A stretch of 64,000 nucleotides of DNA from Desulforudis sp. (lineage in GTDB: Bacteria > Bacillota > Desulfotomaculia > Desulfotomaculales > Desulforudaceae): positions 1 to 64,000 of the forward strand of contig QZIR01000027.1 of the NCBI GenBank assembly GCA_003604975.1. The letters run 5' to 3'. Under the pieces are notes generated by a model that was not told where the DNA came from, did no database searches, and was given only the letters and a program-made list of their open reading frames with translations. Position numbers and translations under genes: made by a program. Positions within the stretch are counted from its first letter, which is position 1; every line of letters starts with the position of its first letter. This document shows, piece by piece, positions 15,947 to 25,063 of the stretch.

Positions 15947-17290
15947 TTAGTTGGCAGTATAAGATCGCAGGAAACCTGGTAGCGCCGCCGCTTCACGCGG
16001 TCCGACTAGGACATCCCAGCCCGAAAGCTCTGCCAGCCGCCCGCTTAGCACCGCCACGTAGCCCGGAATGACTACCTTCCGGTGTTCCACCTTTTCCCCG
16101 ATGGCCGTCTTCTCGAGCGCCTCGGCTATCTGTTCGGGGCCGAACTTGCCGGAGGCCCAGGCCGTAAGGACGGAGGTACCGTCGGTGTCAACTGTCACAA
16201 GGTAGGCACCCACTCTGCTCGATTCGATCTCGTTGCCCACCGAGAAATAGGTAAGCGAAAAGTTGGTGGTTACCAGGACCGGGGCGTCCGGACCGGGATT
16301 GCCGATAGCGTAGCAGGCTGCCTGGACCTGGATCGGCTTTTGCGGATCGGTGTAGATGTCCTGGCGGAGGGTTAACAACGGCAGGACGACTGCCGGATCA
16401 ACGGTATCCAACACAATCATGCTCGCGTACTTGGCAATGCACGTTGCAGCCGTTAGGGCGGTGAGGTATGCGTCCCGGTTATCGCCAACCGAAGCGAGAA
16501 CGGGAAACCCAAAGGGACGGAACCGCTTTTTAATAGCCATCCGTCTTATTGCGGTTGCCGCGCGCAGGACATCTCCCGCAGCTTTCGCAGGCACGTGCAA
16601 TACAATGTCCTTATAGCCGTTGCCAGTCACCTGTTCGCTGAGCGAGGACAAGCCAGCGAGATCCCCCGCCGTGACGACCAGCGGGCAGCCGTACTCCTTG
16701 GCCAGAGCTGTCATCTCCCGCCAGTTCGCCTCGGCAGCACCCCAGAGAAGGGGACGCTTTGAACCCACAATGGCAAGGGCCGCGCGCATCGCCCCGGGAT
16801 CTTGGGTCACCAGGGTCAACGGCAGCGGGCTGTTCGCCTGGACCAATTCCACCGTCTTCACAAAAGAAGCCGAATCCGAACCGGTTTGGCGAATTGCAAT
16901 CGAGTTAATGCGCATGGTGATCCCCACCCGCTCGAATGAAAGGGCCTGAACGGCGCGCAACCGTTCCGTCAGTTCGGCCTCGGGCAAATCATCCCGGACC
17001 TCGATGGCCACCGCCGTCGGATGGTAAAATGTCTTTTCATGGCGAAAGAGGACAAGTTCGCCCCCCAGCTCGACGGCATACTCACCTTGGCCCACCGTCA
17101 CCAGGCGGATCGGGGGTTCAGCGGCCGCGCCCAAGGTCTCACGGGCCTCATCCGACGCCTGCGGGCAGTCGTCCAGAGAAGTCTTGCCGGCCGCGAGGGC
17201 CATCGCAAAAGCCAGACACGTTGCAAACCCGCATTCCCGGCAGTTTGTTTTCGGTAATAGCTTGAAAATCTGGAGTCCGGTTAACGCCAT
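15947..17290 (-). CDS. acsC: Corrinoid iron-sulfur protein, large subunit
   Basis: Large (gamma) subunit of CFeSP, 447 aa. An N-terminal [4Fe-4S] domain (TNCRECGFATCLAFAMAL, with a fourth Cys in DDCPQ near 42) feeds electrons to the corrinoid. A central TIM barrel and a C-terminal corrinoid-binding domain follow (TTNFSLTYFSVGNEIESS near 343-360). ATG 17290 follows AAGGAG at a nine-base spacing. It lies 20 bases after acsB and 108 bases before cooC; that gap shows nothing obvious. Confidence 0.96.
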   Translation of the reverse strand: MALTGLQIFKLLPKTNCRECGFATCLAFAMALAAGKTSLDDCPQASDEARETLGAAAEPPIRLVTVGQGEYAVELGGELVLFRHEKTFYHPTAVAIEVRDDLPEAELTERLRAVQALSFERVGITMRINSIAIRQTGSDSASFVKTVELVQANSPLPLTLVTQDPGAMRAALAIVGSKRPLLWGAAEANWREMTALAKEYGCPLVVTAGDLAGLSSLSEQVTGNGYKDIVLHVPAKAAGDVLRAATAIRRMAIKKRFRPFGFPVLASVGDNRDAYLTALTAATCIAKYASMIVLDTVDPAVVLPLLTLRQDIYTDPQKPIQVQAACYAIGNPGPDAPVLVTTNFSLTYFSVGNEIESSRVGAYLVTVDTDGTSVLTAWASGKFGPEQIAEALEKTAIGEKVEHRKVVIPGYVAVLSGRLAELSGWDVLVGPREAAALPGFLRSYTAN

Positions 17291-17310
17291 CGTACGCCAC
17301 TCCTTGGTGC

Positions 17311-19497
17311 CTACATAATTGGTTCCATGCTCAGGGCGGGATGTTGTGTCTCTTCCAGGAAGGGTAGAATCTCGTCCACCAAAGTGCCCACCGTTTCATC
17401 GGCGATGCGATCGATGAGATCGGGAACGCCGATTTCCGCCCCCCGGCGGATGAGGCCCTCCCGGAGGAACTCCTTAAGCTGGCGCGGCATCCAAACCACC
17501 CGCGCCAGACCGTCGTCGGCCTGAATAAACCTGCGGCTGATGACATATGCCCTTGCCAGCCCCATAAAGCCGGGAATCTGTTCTCCGCCGCCAACCATGC
17601 CGGCCAGGGTAGAAAACCGCATCCCCAGAGGTGTATCCCCCGTGTACTCACGGTTAACGATAAAGATCCCGTTAGCCTCCGGCAGAACGGCACCGATAGC
17701 TTCAAAGCATCCGCACGAAGTCATCGGGTCCTCCATCATCGAATAAAGGCTCAGGGACGTGATCTTGCCCTGGGTGTAGCGCTGCATGGCGGCGTTGACG
17801 CCGCTGTACTGCCCCCGCGTCTCGTCGATGCACGTTCCGATGGCGACAGGCTGATTGGGCCCGGTCTGCTTGAGTTCATATGACGCCCGGGCGTCGAGCC
17901 AGTTCACCGCCCCGCAGAGCCCCAAACGTTCAGGCGTTACAATGCAGATATGAGACGGGGCGAACGATTGACAGAGGCTGCAGGTGTAGAAGACGTCGAC
18001 CGCCTCATCGGTTAGCGCATCGAGGCGCTCATCACGCCGCCGGTAGACGGATCGAGCCTTTTCCTGCTCCGCGAGCGCCCTCTCGGGCGTAGTGTAGAGC
18101 GTGACCCGAACTTTGTCGACGAGCGAGCCGAACTCGGCCTTGACCCTGTTGGCCACCACCGCCCCGATATGTTGCAGGCGCAGGCCGGCGGCGAACGCTT
18201 TCTTGGACACCCTGATTCTGACGATGTCGCGTTGGCCGATGTGGACCACGCCTTCCAGGTAGTTGACGAAATAATGCAGACGCCTCTCGATAACCGGTTC
18301 GAACTCCTCTTTCATCTTTCGCCCGGCCACTTCAATGACCAGACCCAGGGGAAGAGTATCGCCCTCTTTCACCTCATCGAGATCGGGCCCGATGACCTGG
18401 ACATGGCCGTCCTCCACCTCGCCCATCGGCCGTGTCACGAGCAGTTCAAAAGCCGTGGACCGGCCGGCGCCGATCTCCACAAAGGTCTCATTCCGCCGGA
18501 TGATTTCTCCCTCGAAGGCCGGACCAAAGGCCACGGGCACTTCCACATCGGCTGCCGGCACCTTGAGTCCCCGCACCTCCACCGCCCTGGCCACAATACG
18601 ATCATGTGGCACACGGGCCACGACATGTTCATAGGTGCAAATACCGTAGGGCAGGATTTCGGGGATGTCGGTGTCGGCAACAACCGGAAAACCGAAGTTT
18701 ATCGCTCCCGCCGCATTGGCATACCATTCGTCGGTCACCGGACCCAGGGCCAGAAGAAAAGCAAAGACCCGGGTTTTGTTATAAGACAGCACCCGGCGGT
18801 AGTCGCCCGGCGTTACGCCACCGAAGGACAGGGCCACCCGCGTGGCGAATCCGAGGGAGTAAATGTGGGCGCAAACTTCTTCCCCGAAGGGAACCAGGCG
18901 CGTCGGCCAACCAAGTTGGACGTCGGCGCCGGCCAGTTGCTCCGCGAAACTGGTTCCGTCGGCTCGCCCCGCCATGAAAACGTAAAGGCTTTTCTGCTGC
19001 ATTTCGCGGGCTAGTTTTACCGCTGTAGGGACATCCGGGGCGGAACCCACCACGGCGGCAAACCCCGGCGCCCGTCCGTCCACGAACTCGATCCCGCGTT
19101 CCCTCAGGATTACGTCGTCAGCCGCACCCAGCCAGATACCCTCGACCGGGGAGGGCCCGGTTACATACCTGAGAGCCTCGATGATTTCCTCCGCAAACAG
19201 CGTGGCCATCCCGGCGTCAAGCACGGGTCCAAGGTATGGGGTCCAGCGGGCTTCCGCCGGCAACGGGGGAAGAAGTTCTTTCGCCAGGGCCAGGACCGGC
19301 CCTATCTCGGAAAGCCGGGTCACTTTCCGCCCGGTAATGCCATAAATGACCGGAAGGTAGTACCCGGTATTGGGCAGTTCCACGGGGTGAGTCGCACCCA
19401 GGATCTCCATGGCGCTTTTCAGCTTTTCTTCGGCCCGACGTATAATGCTGTGCGCTCCCCGAATAGCCGCCGTGGCAATTATCCTGGACAAGGTCAT
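17311..19497 (-). CDS. acsB: Acetyl-CoA synthase (CODH/ACS alpha subunit)
   Basis: Nickel enzyme assembling acetyl-CoA from CO, the CFeSP-bound methyl group and CoA; about 728 aa, as usual for bacterial AcsB. The A-cluster ligands are visible: CSLCQSFAPSHIC and LGLCG near 505-530 and the Ni-bridging CGC (DPMTSCGCFEAIG) near 595. The N-terminal CODH-contacting domain (TGYYLPVIYGITG near 47) and the middle domain are intact. ATG 19497 directly abuts AAGGGGGG, so TTG 19491 (six-base spacing) may be the true start. It is separated from folD by 172 bases without clear signals. Confidence 0.96.
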   Translation of the reverse strand: MTLSRIIATAAIRGAHSIIRRAEEKLKSAMEILGATHPVELPNTGYYLPVIYGITGRKVTRLSEIGPVLALAKELLPPLPAEARWTPYLGPVLDAGMATLFAEEIIEALRYVTGPSPVEGIWLGAADDVILRERGIEFVDGRAPGFAAVVGSAPDVPTAVKLAREMQQKSLYVFMAGRADGTSFAEQLAGADVQLGWPTRLVPFGEEVCAHIYSLGFATRVALSFGGVTPGDYRRVLSYNKTRVFAFLLALGPVTDEWYANAAGAINFGFPVVADTDIPEILPYGICTYEHVVARVPHDRIVARAVEVRGLKVPAADVEVPVAFGPAFEGEIIRRNETFVEIGAGRSTAFELLVTRPMGEVEDGHVQVIGPDLDEVKEGDTLPLGLVIEVAGRKMKEEFEPVIERRLHYFVNYLEGVVHIGQRDIVRIRVSKKAFAAGLRLQHIGAVVANRVKAEFGSLVDKVRVTLYTTPERALAEQEKARSVYRRRDERLDALTDEAVDVFYTCSLCQSFAPSHICIVTPERLGLCGAVNWLDARASYELKQTGPNQPVAIGTCIDETRGQYSGVNAAMQRYTQGKITSLSLYSMMEDPMTSCGCFEAIGAVLPEANGIFIVNREYTGDTPLGMRFSTLAGMVGGGEQIPGFMGLARAYVISRRFIQADDGLARVVWMPRQLKEFLREGLIRRGAEIGVPDLIDRIADETVGTLVDEILPFLEETQHPALSMEPIM

Positions 19498-19669
19498 CCC
19501 CCCCTTCGATGGTAGTAAATCGCGAGCAGGCCAAAGTTATTGGTGTAAGCATACCTTTAATACGTGTAAGGACCAACAACTTAGCCGTTAATCGCCGGTC
19601 TGATAAGCTGAAATACAGTTACGCCTGTTGAGGAAACAAAAAATCGTTCCGCCCGTGACCAGCCGCCAT

Positions 19670-20545
19670 TCAGGTCGCCAATATGCTGGTTGATGCGGCT
19701 ACCTGCGATTTCGCCGCGAGAATGGTGTTGGCCAGGAGCATGGTTACGGTCATCGGGCCGACTCCACCGGGAACAGGAGTGATGGCCACGGCACGCGGGG
19801 CGACGCTATCCCAGTCGACGTCTCCCACCAGGCGTCCGTCCACACGATTGATTCCCACATCCACCACCACCGCCCCCTCCTTAACCATCTCGCCGGTGAT
19901 CATCCCCGGACGACCAACGGCCACCACGAGAATATCCGCCTGCCGGGTCACGGATGAAGGATCCACGGTACGGGAATGACAAATGGTTACGGTGGCGTGA
20001 CGCTGCAACAACAACAAGGCGGTAGGTTTGCCTACGATGTTGCTGCGGCCGATCACAACGGCATGCCGCCCGGCGATATCGATACCCGACCGTTCGAGGA
20101 TGGCGATAACCCCGGACGGCGTGCACGGCGTCAGGCAAGGCTCGCCGATCTGCAGCTTCCCGACGTTCAGGGGATGAAAACCGTCTACGTCTTTTTCCGG
20201 TCTAATAGCCCGCGTTACCGCCCTGGCGTCCAGGTGGTCCGGAAGGGGCAGTTGGACAAGAACGCCGTGAATGCCTTCGTCTCCGTTAAGCTGATCAAGA
20301 AGCCGAAGCAGATCATCCATTTGGGTGTCAGCGGGCAGACGGTGTACCGTTGACCGGATACCCACCTCCTGGCAGGCGTGCTCCTTGTTGCGCACATATG
20401 TCTGTGACGCCGGATTGTCCCCGACCAGCACCACCGCCAGCCCCGGCGGCGCCCCCCGCTGCGCGGCGAAAGACCCTGCTTCCCGAACCAGTTCCGATCG
20501 TATTTGAGCTGCTATCGCCTTCCCATCCAAGATGTGTGCCGCCAT
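19670..20545 (-). CDS. folD: Bifunctional methylene-THF dehydrogenase/cyclohydrolase
   Basis: Converts formyl-THF via methenyl-THF to methylene-THF, 291 aa. Conserved features: [14 protein letters not shown] with the catalytic Lys near 55, [13 protein letters not shown] near 98, [16 protein letters not shown] near 118, [14 protein letters not shown] near 165 and the C-terminal [19 protein letters not shown] 20545 follows AGGAGG. No fchA is in the window, so FolD presumably does both steps. It is embedded between acsA and acsB, with a terminator-like hairpin between acsA and folD. Confidence 0.96.
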   Translation of the reverse strand: MAAHILDGKAIAAQIRSELVREAGSFAAQRGAPPGLAVVLVGDNPASQTYVRNKEHACQEVGIRSTVHRLPADTQMDDLLRLLDQLNGDEGIHGVLVQLPLPDHLDARAVTRAIRPEKDVDGFHPLNVGKLQIGEPCLTPCTPSGVIAILERSGIDIAGRHAVVIGRSNIVGKPTALLLLQRHATVTICHSRTVDPSSVTRQADILVVAVGRPGMITGEMVKEGAVVVDVGINRVDGRLVGDVDWDSVAPRAVAITPVPGGVGPMTVTMLLANTILAAKSQVAASTSILAT

Positions 20546-20600
20546 TTTGAACCTCCTCGCTACAGAATTGTTTGTTCCCTATCCATTCCACGGGCGTTTT

Positions 20601-20633
20601 AAGAAAGGCGCCGCCCGCTATCCGGACGGCGCC
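20601..20633 (-). terminator. Terminator-like hairpin between acsA and folD
   Basis: On the coding strand an 11-bp stem (arms 20623-20633 and 20607-20617, one G-T pair) closes a five-base GATAG loop and is followed by TTTCTT. It could attenuate read-through from the nuoEFG-acsA part into folD-acsB, allowing different expression levels of the two halves. Confidence 0.55.
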
Positions 20634-20665
20634 CCGGTGAAACCCCCATCCGGCGCTTCGACCGG

Positions 20666-22600
20666 CTAACCGGTTGCGATTTGCCGCCGCATCTCCATAT
20701 CAAACAAAACTCTTTCCCTTGCCTGCTCGATCCCAAGCGCCCGCCGGGCCGCATCGATGTACTCGATCAACCGGCGCGCCATCGCCATTGGATCGGGCTC
20801 GAAGAACCACTTACCCCCGGTGAGCGCACTGATACCCTCAAAAAGGAAACTGGAGAACTCCTTGCTTCCAAGGGTCGGGAATCCGACGCCAAAGCCGACG
20901 GTAATACCACTGGAAACGAAATACTGGCCGATGGCTATCGCCTTTTCGCTCATCCACTCAGGAGCGCACCCGACAACAGGCAGGTTGGCCAAATCGTCGC
21001 CAAGCCCGCCCTGGCGCACCATTTCGGTCGCCGCCACCAGCAGGCGGCTGTTATCGACGCAGGAACCGCAGTGCAACACCGGCGGCATGCCTACCGCTTC
21101 ACAAACCTCCCGCAGTCCTGAACCCGCCAGGTCGGAGGCCTCGGGCACCAGCAGTCCTTCCTTGGCGCAGCTGATAGCCGCACAACCGCTGGTCAACACC
21201 AGCACGTTATTGGCGATCAGCTCCCTCACCACGGTGGTATGCAGGTACCCATCACGTACCCGCGGGTTGGAACAGCCCACCAGGGCCGCAATCCCCCGGA
21301 TACGGCCGTTGATGATGTTTTCGTTAAGCGGGCCGTAGCCGGTACGGAATCTCCCGCCAAGCATGTAACGAATGGACTCGTGGGAAAACCCCGCCACCAT
21401 ATCCATTTCCTCCCGCGGAATCTCCACAATACCACGCCGAGAATAGTTATTGATCGCCCTGAGAATAAGTTCTCGCGCCGTCTCCTCGGCATGCTCCGGA
21501 TGAAACTCCACGTGGGTGACCCCCCGGATGCGCGCCCGCGACGAAGTGGTGACAAGCTCCGTGTGGTAACAGGCCGCAACATTGGCCAAACCCTGCATTG
21601 CACACTGGACGTCGACCATCATGAGGTCAACGGCGCCGGTAACGATGGCCAGTTCTTGCTGGAGGACGCTTCCCGCCACCGGAATGCCCTTACGGAGCAG
21701 GAGTTCGTTGGCGGTGCAACAAATACCGGCGATGTTGATCCCCTTTGCTCCGACACTTCGCGCCCTGGACAGGAGTTCTTCGTCCCGGGCCATGTCCACG
21801 ATAACCATAGGCAGCAGCGGCTCATGCCCATGAACCACGATATTGACGTGATCCTCCCGTAAGACACCCAGGTTAACCTTTCCACGTAAAGGGTAAGGTG
21901 TTCCGAAGAGGACGTCCTGCAGTTCGGTCGCGGCCATCGAGCCGCCCCAGCCGTCGGCCAGCGCAACCCTCATCCCCTGAAGCATTAAGTGCTCAAAATC
22001 CTGATCTACACCCACGCTGGTACGATGGAGCATCTCCACGATCTCCCGATCAATGCCGCGGGGGACAACCCCGAGACGGCGCCAGATCTCCTGCCGCTTG
22101 GCGGGAGCCCGGCTTGGGAAAATCAATTCCCCTTCCTGCTTGCCGAATTCGGCAAGCAGAGATTCCGCCACCTTACGTGCCAGTTCTTTGGTATCACCAT
22201 TCGAGGAAACTCCGAGAACTTCCGCAAGTTCCCGGAGTTTTGCCGGGTCACGTATGGTGTAACCGGTCGCTTCACCGTCGAGTATCTTAAGAAAAGTCAA
22301 CACGATCTCCCGGGCATGGTCACTGTGAGTGGCCGTTCCGGCGGCAATCATCCGGCCAAAGTTCCGTGCCGTGATGGTGGCGGGGGTGGCTCCACAAATG
22401 CCCGTGTCGGCCCCGGGACCTTCTTCCCTGACATGGCAGGGGCCCATATAGCAGATCCGGCAGCAACTGCCGTCCGCGCCAAATTTGCAAACCTTACGTT
22501 CCCGGATCTGGTCAAAGATAGTAACGGTACCATCACGGGACGCCTTGGCGATCATTTGCCGGCTTGCCTGGCAGTCGGTAAACTGGTCCTCCCTTTTCAC
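20666..22600 (-). CDS. acsA: Carbon monoxide dehydrogenase catalytic subunit
   Basis: Ni-Fe-S CO dehydrogenase (CooS/AcsA), 644 aa, reducing CO2 to CO for acetyl-CoA synthase. The D/B cluster Cys are in SCCRICYMGPC near 46-56 and GICGAT near 67. C-cluster ligands appear as the GHEP His, GICCTANE, GCAAISCAKEGL, HCGSCVDNS and VGCAPEWMSEKAIAIG, the last including the catalytic Lys. GTG 22600 has AAGGGGATG upstream. It is encoded 18 bases after the nuoG-like gene, so the CODH and the NADH-linked module are probably coexpressed. Named acsA for its setting; cooS is an equivalent name. Confidence 0.96.
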   Translation of the reverse strand: MKREDQFTDCQASRQMIAKASRDGTVTIFDQIRERKVCKFGADGSCCRICYMGPCHVREEGPGADTGICGATPATITARNFGRMIAAGTATHSDHAREIVLTFLKILDGEATGYTIRDPAKLRELAEVLGVSSNGDTKELARKVAESLLAEFGKQEGELIFPSRAPAKRQEIWRRLGVVPRGIDREIVEMLHRTSVGVDQDFEHLMLQGMRVALADGWGGSMAATELQDVLFGTPYPLRGKVNLGVLREDHVNIVVHGHEPLLPMVIVDMARDEELLSRARSVGAKGINIAGICCTANELLLRKGIPVAGSVLQQELAIVTGAVDLMMVDVQCAMQGLANVAACYHTELVTTSSRARIRGVTHVEFHPEHAEETARELILRAINNYSRRGIVEIPREEMDMVAGFSHESIRYMLGGRFRTGYGPLNENIINGRIRGIAALVGCSNPRVRDGYLHTTVVRELIANNVLVLTSGCAAISCAKEGLLVPEASDLAGSGLREVCEAVGMPPVLHCGSCVDNSRLLVAATEMVRQGGLGDDLANLPVVGCAPEWMSEKAIAIGQYFVSSGITVGFGVGFPTLGSKEFSSFLFEGISALTGGKWFFEPDPMAMARRLIEYIDAARRALGIEQARERVLFDMEMRRQIATG

Positions 22601-22618
22601 CGTTTTTCATCCCCTTCT

Positions 22619-25063
22619 TCAAGTCGTCGTAACGCTTAACTGGATTGGCACCGGACCCAGAGGCCAAGAACCGCCGAGTAAGGCTAACGCCACCGGGGCG
22701 TCCGGAGAAACAAGCGCGACGCCGGGCAACAGTCCGTTGTCAATCTTCACCCTGGCAGAGACCTGACTGTGAGGCGACAGAGCTACAACCTCCACTCCCT
22801 CCACAATCCCCAATGCCTCCGCATCTTCTGGCGATAAGGCAATGCCGTCCCCGTCATACGGTTCCAGCTCTGCGAAACCGCTACGCCGCAGCTTGGCATC
22901 ATGGACGGGATGGAAGCAGGAGGCATACCCCACAAGCGATATTCCGGGAGTATCCTCCACGACGAAATGGCTGACGGACGGCGCGAACAGTGCCGGCTTG
23001 GATCCCGGCGCCGTACAATTGGACGCGAGGCGCTCGATCTCCGCCGTCGGATCATTAACGTCGCGGAGCCGCGGGATCCCCAGGCGAGCGCCGATTTGCG
23101 CCAGGATCTCCGGATTACCCATTCCCACGGGTGGTATTACCCGATCAAAGCGTACCAGCTGGCCTGCCGCGCTGATAAAACTACCGCCTTCTTCTACATG
23201 GCTGGAAGCGGGTAGGACCACGTCAGCAAGCGCCGCGGTCGGGGTCAGGAACATATCTTGAACAACGAGGAAGTCCAGTTTTCCCATCATCTCCCGCCAC
23301 CGTTCCGAGTCCGGGAAGGTGGACAGGGGATCCTCCGCCAGTACGTAAAGACCCCGTACGAGGGTTTTGCCGGCAAACAGCGGCGTTCCGCGAGAGCCAG
23401 ATTCGGCGGGTGCTTTGCCGTTGCCCAATACGGTCAGAATCCCGGCCGCGTTGGCTGCCGAAACCGCAGGATAAACCGCCCGTTCGGTTCTTCCGGTAAG
23501 ATACGCGAGGTTGACAGCAGCGCTGGCCGTACCGCGGGTTATTCCGTCCACGGCAAAGATTACCACCGCTTTACGGCTCAAGTCGCCAAAAAAAGTACAG
23601 GCGGCAATAAGGTCGCTTTCATCCGGCCCCTCAGGATCCGGAACAGGCTTTGTCAAGGCTCTTTGGAGGGCTGTTCTATAGTTGCGGAAATCTCCATAAC
23701 GCCGGCCGGGTAGCCTGCCACCCTCATCAAGCCGCAGGAGCGTGGCCGCCATGTGATGCAGCACCGCTTCCGCCGCTTCCGGACGCGATCGCAGCCATAC
23801 AGATGCCGCCTTGGCCAACCGACCGTGATAGAAGCCCACATAAATCAGGCTTGCGCCGCTGGCGAGCGCCTGCTTAACCTTTGGCCAGATTGCCGGCGAG
23901 CGCCGGGCCGCGTCCCCGATCACGAGCAACACATCGGCGCCGGCGATGTCTTCCAAGGTAGCCCGCTTTCCGCTATAAATCTCATGTATGTCCCGTAGCA
24001 CATCCAATCCCTTGAAACCAAGGGAAGTATCCAGGTTATCGGTGCCTAACCCCGCGCGCATCAGACGTTGAAACGCGTGCGCAACCTCATTGGATACGCC
24101 GGTTCCGATGATCCCACCGACAGAACCCGGCCCCCATTGTCCCCGTACCGCGGTAAGCCCGTTGGCCGCGGCGTCCAGGGCCTCGGCCCAATCGGCCGTC
24201 ACCAACGTTCCGTTCTCCCTTACCAGCGGCATGGTCAACCGCTCCGGATGAGACAGATGCGCCCATCCGAACCGGCCCCGCGCACACAAGTAATCCACCT
24301 GTTGAGGGGTGCTGGTCCGTACGATCTCGTCGCCTTTCAGGTGCATATCAACGGCGCAGGCGGCGCCGCAGTAACCGCAGACGGACGTGGAACGGCGCAG
24401 TTCCCATTCCCTGCCCCGACCGCGCTGCTGCCGCTCTATCAAGGCTGCCGTGGGGCAGACTTCAACGCAACTGCCGCAAAAGTCGCAACCCGATTGATCC
24501 AGCGGGCGGTCCCACGGCGTCCCTACCTTTGTCTTCAGGCCGCGGTCGATAAAGTCAAGGATACCGGCGCCCTGCAGATGGCAGATCCGGACGCAGCGGC
24601 CGCACAAAACGCAGTAATTAGGGTCGCGCAGGATAAACGGGTTGCCGTCGTCAACAGGATGGTTCGGATATTCGACAAGAAAGTGGTCGGCCCGCGCCCC
24701 CAATTCATAGGCATACCTTTGCAACTGGCACGTGCCGCTCTTGTCGCAAGCAAGACATTCCCTTGGGTGCCGGGACAGCAGGAGTTCCACCACAAAACGG
24801 CGTGCCTCCCGGATTGTCGGACTGTCTGTATGCACGACAATTCCCGGCGTGGCTTTCCGCTTGCAGGCGACAACCGGGCTGCGAAGCCCCTCGATTTCAA
24901 CGATACACAGGCGACAGGATCCTGTGCTTTTTAGTCCCGGGCAGTAGCAAAGGTGGGGGATGTCGATTCCAACCGCGGCCGCGGCCTCAATAATCGTCGT
25001 TCCCGGCGTTACCGTGATTTCCCGGCCGTCAATGGTCAGGGTGATCGGCGCTGTTTCTTTCAT
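22619..25063 (-). CDS. nuoG: NuoG-like iron-sulfur subunit with degenerate molybdopterin domain
   Basis: An 814-aa protein with, in order, a [2Fe-2S] ferredoxin domain (CYCPGLKSTGSCRLC near 39), a His-type [4Fe-4S] domain (HPRECLACDKSGTC near 98), two [4Fe-4S] clusters (CVLCGRCVRIC and CDFCGSCVEVC) and a MopB-like region starting CGYCGAACAVD near 230. Unlike true formate dehydrogenases it has no Cys/Sec at the active loop (AGLGTDNLDTSLGFKG), and the relay Lys after the last cluster Cys is replaced (LCARGRFGW). It is therefore more likely an electron-transfer NuoG-type subunit than an active enzyme. It overlaps nuoF by 35 bases. Confidence 0.85.
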   Translation of the reverse strand: MKETAPITLTIDGREITVTPGTTIIEAAAAVGIDIPHLCYCPGLKSTGSCRLCIVEIEGLRSPVVACKRKATPGIVVHTDSPTIREARRFVVELLLSRHPRECLACDKSGTCQLQRYAYELGARADHFLVEYPNHPVDDGNPFILRDPNYCVLCGRCVRICHLQGAGILDFIDRGLKTKVGTPWDRPLDQSGCDFCGSCVEVCPTAALIERQQRGRGREWELRRSTSVCGYCGAACAVDMHLKGDEIVRTSTPQQVDYLCARGRFGWAHLSHPERLTMPLVRENGTLVTADWAEALDAAANGLTAVRGQWGPGSVGGIIGTGVSNEVAHAFQRLMRAGLGTDNLDTSLGFKGLDVLRDIHEIYSGKRATLEDIAGADVLLVIGDAARRSPAIWPKVKQALASGASLIYVGFYHGRLAKAASVWLRSRPEAAEAVLHHMAATLLRLDEGGRLPGRRYGDFRNYRTALQRALTKPVPDPEGPDESDLIAACTFFGDLSRKAVVIFAVDGITRGTASAAVNLAYLTGRTERAVYPAVSAANAAGILTVLGNGKAPAESGSRGTPLFAGKTLVRGLYVLAEDPLSTFPDSERWREMMGKLDFLVVQDMFLTPTAALADVVLPASSHVEEGGSFISAAGQLVRFDRVIPPVGMGNPEILAQIGARLGIPRLRDVNDPTAEIERLASNCTAPGSKPALFAPSVSHFVVEDTPGISLVGYASCFHPVHDAKLRRSGFAELEPYDGDGIALSPEDAEALGIVEGVEVVALSPHSQVSARVKIDNGLLPGVALVSPDAPVALALLGGSWPLGPVPIQLSVTTT

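Noticed and set aside
22619-25063. Second active formate dehydrogenase
   Set aside because: Active-site Cys/Sec, His context and relay Lys are missing; it is called NuoG-like instead.
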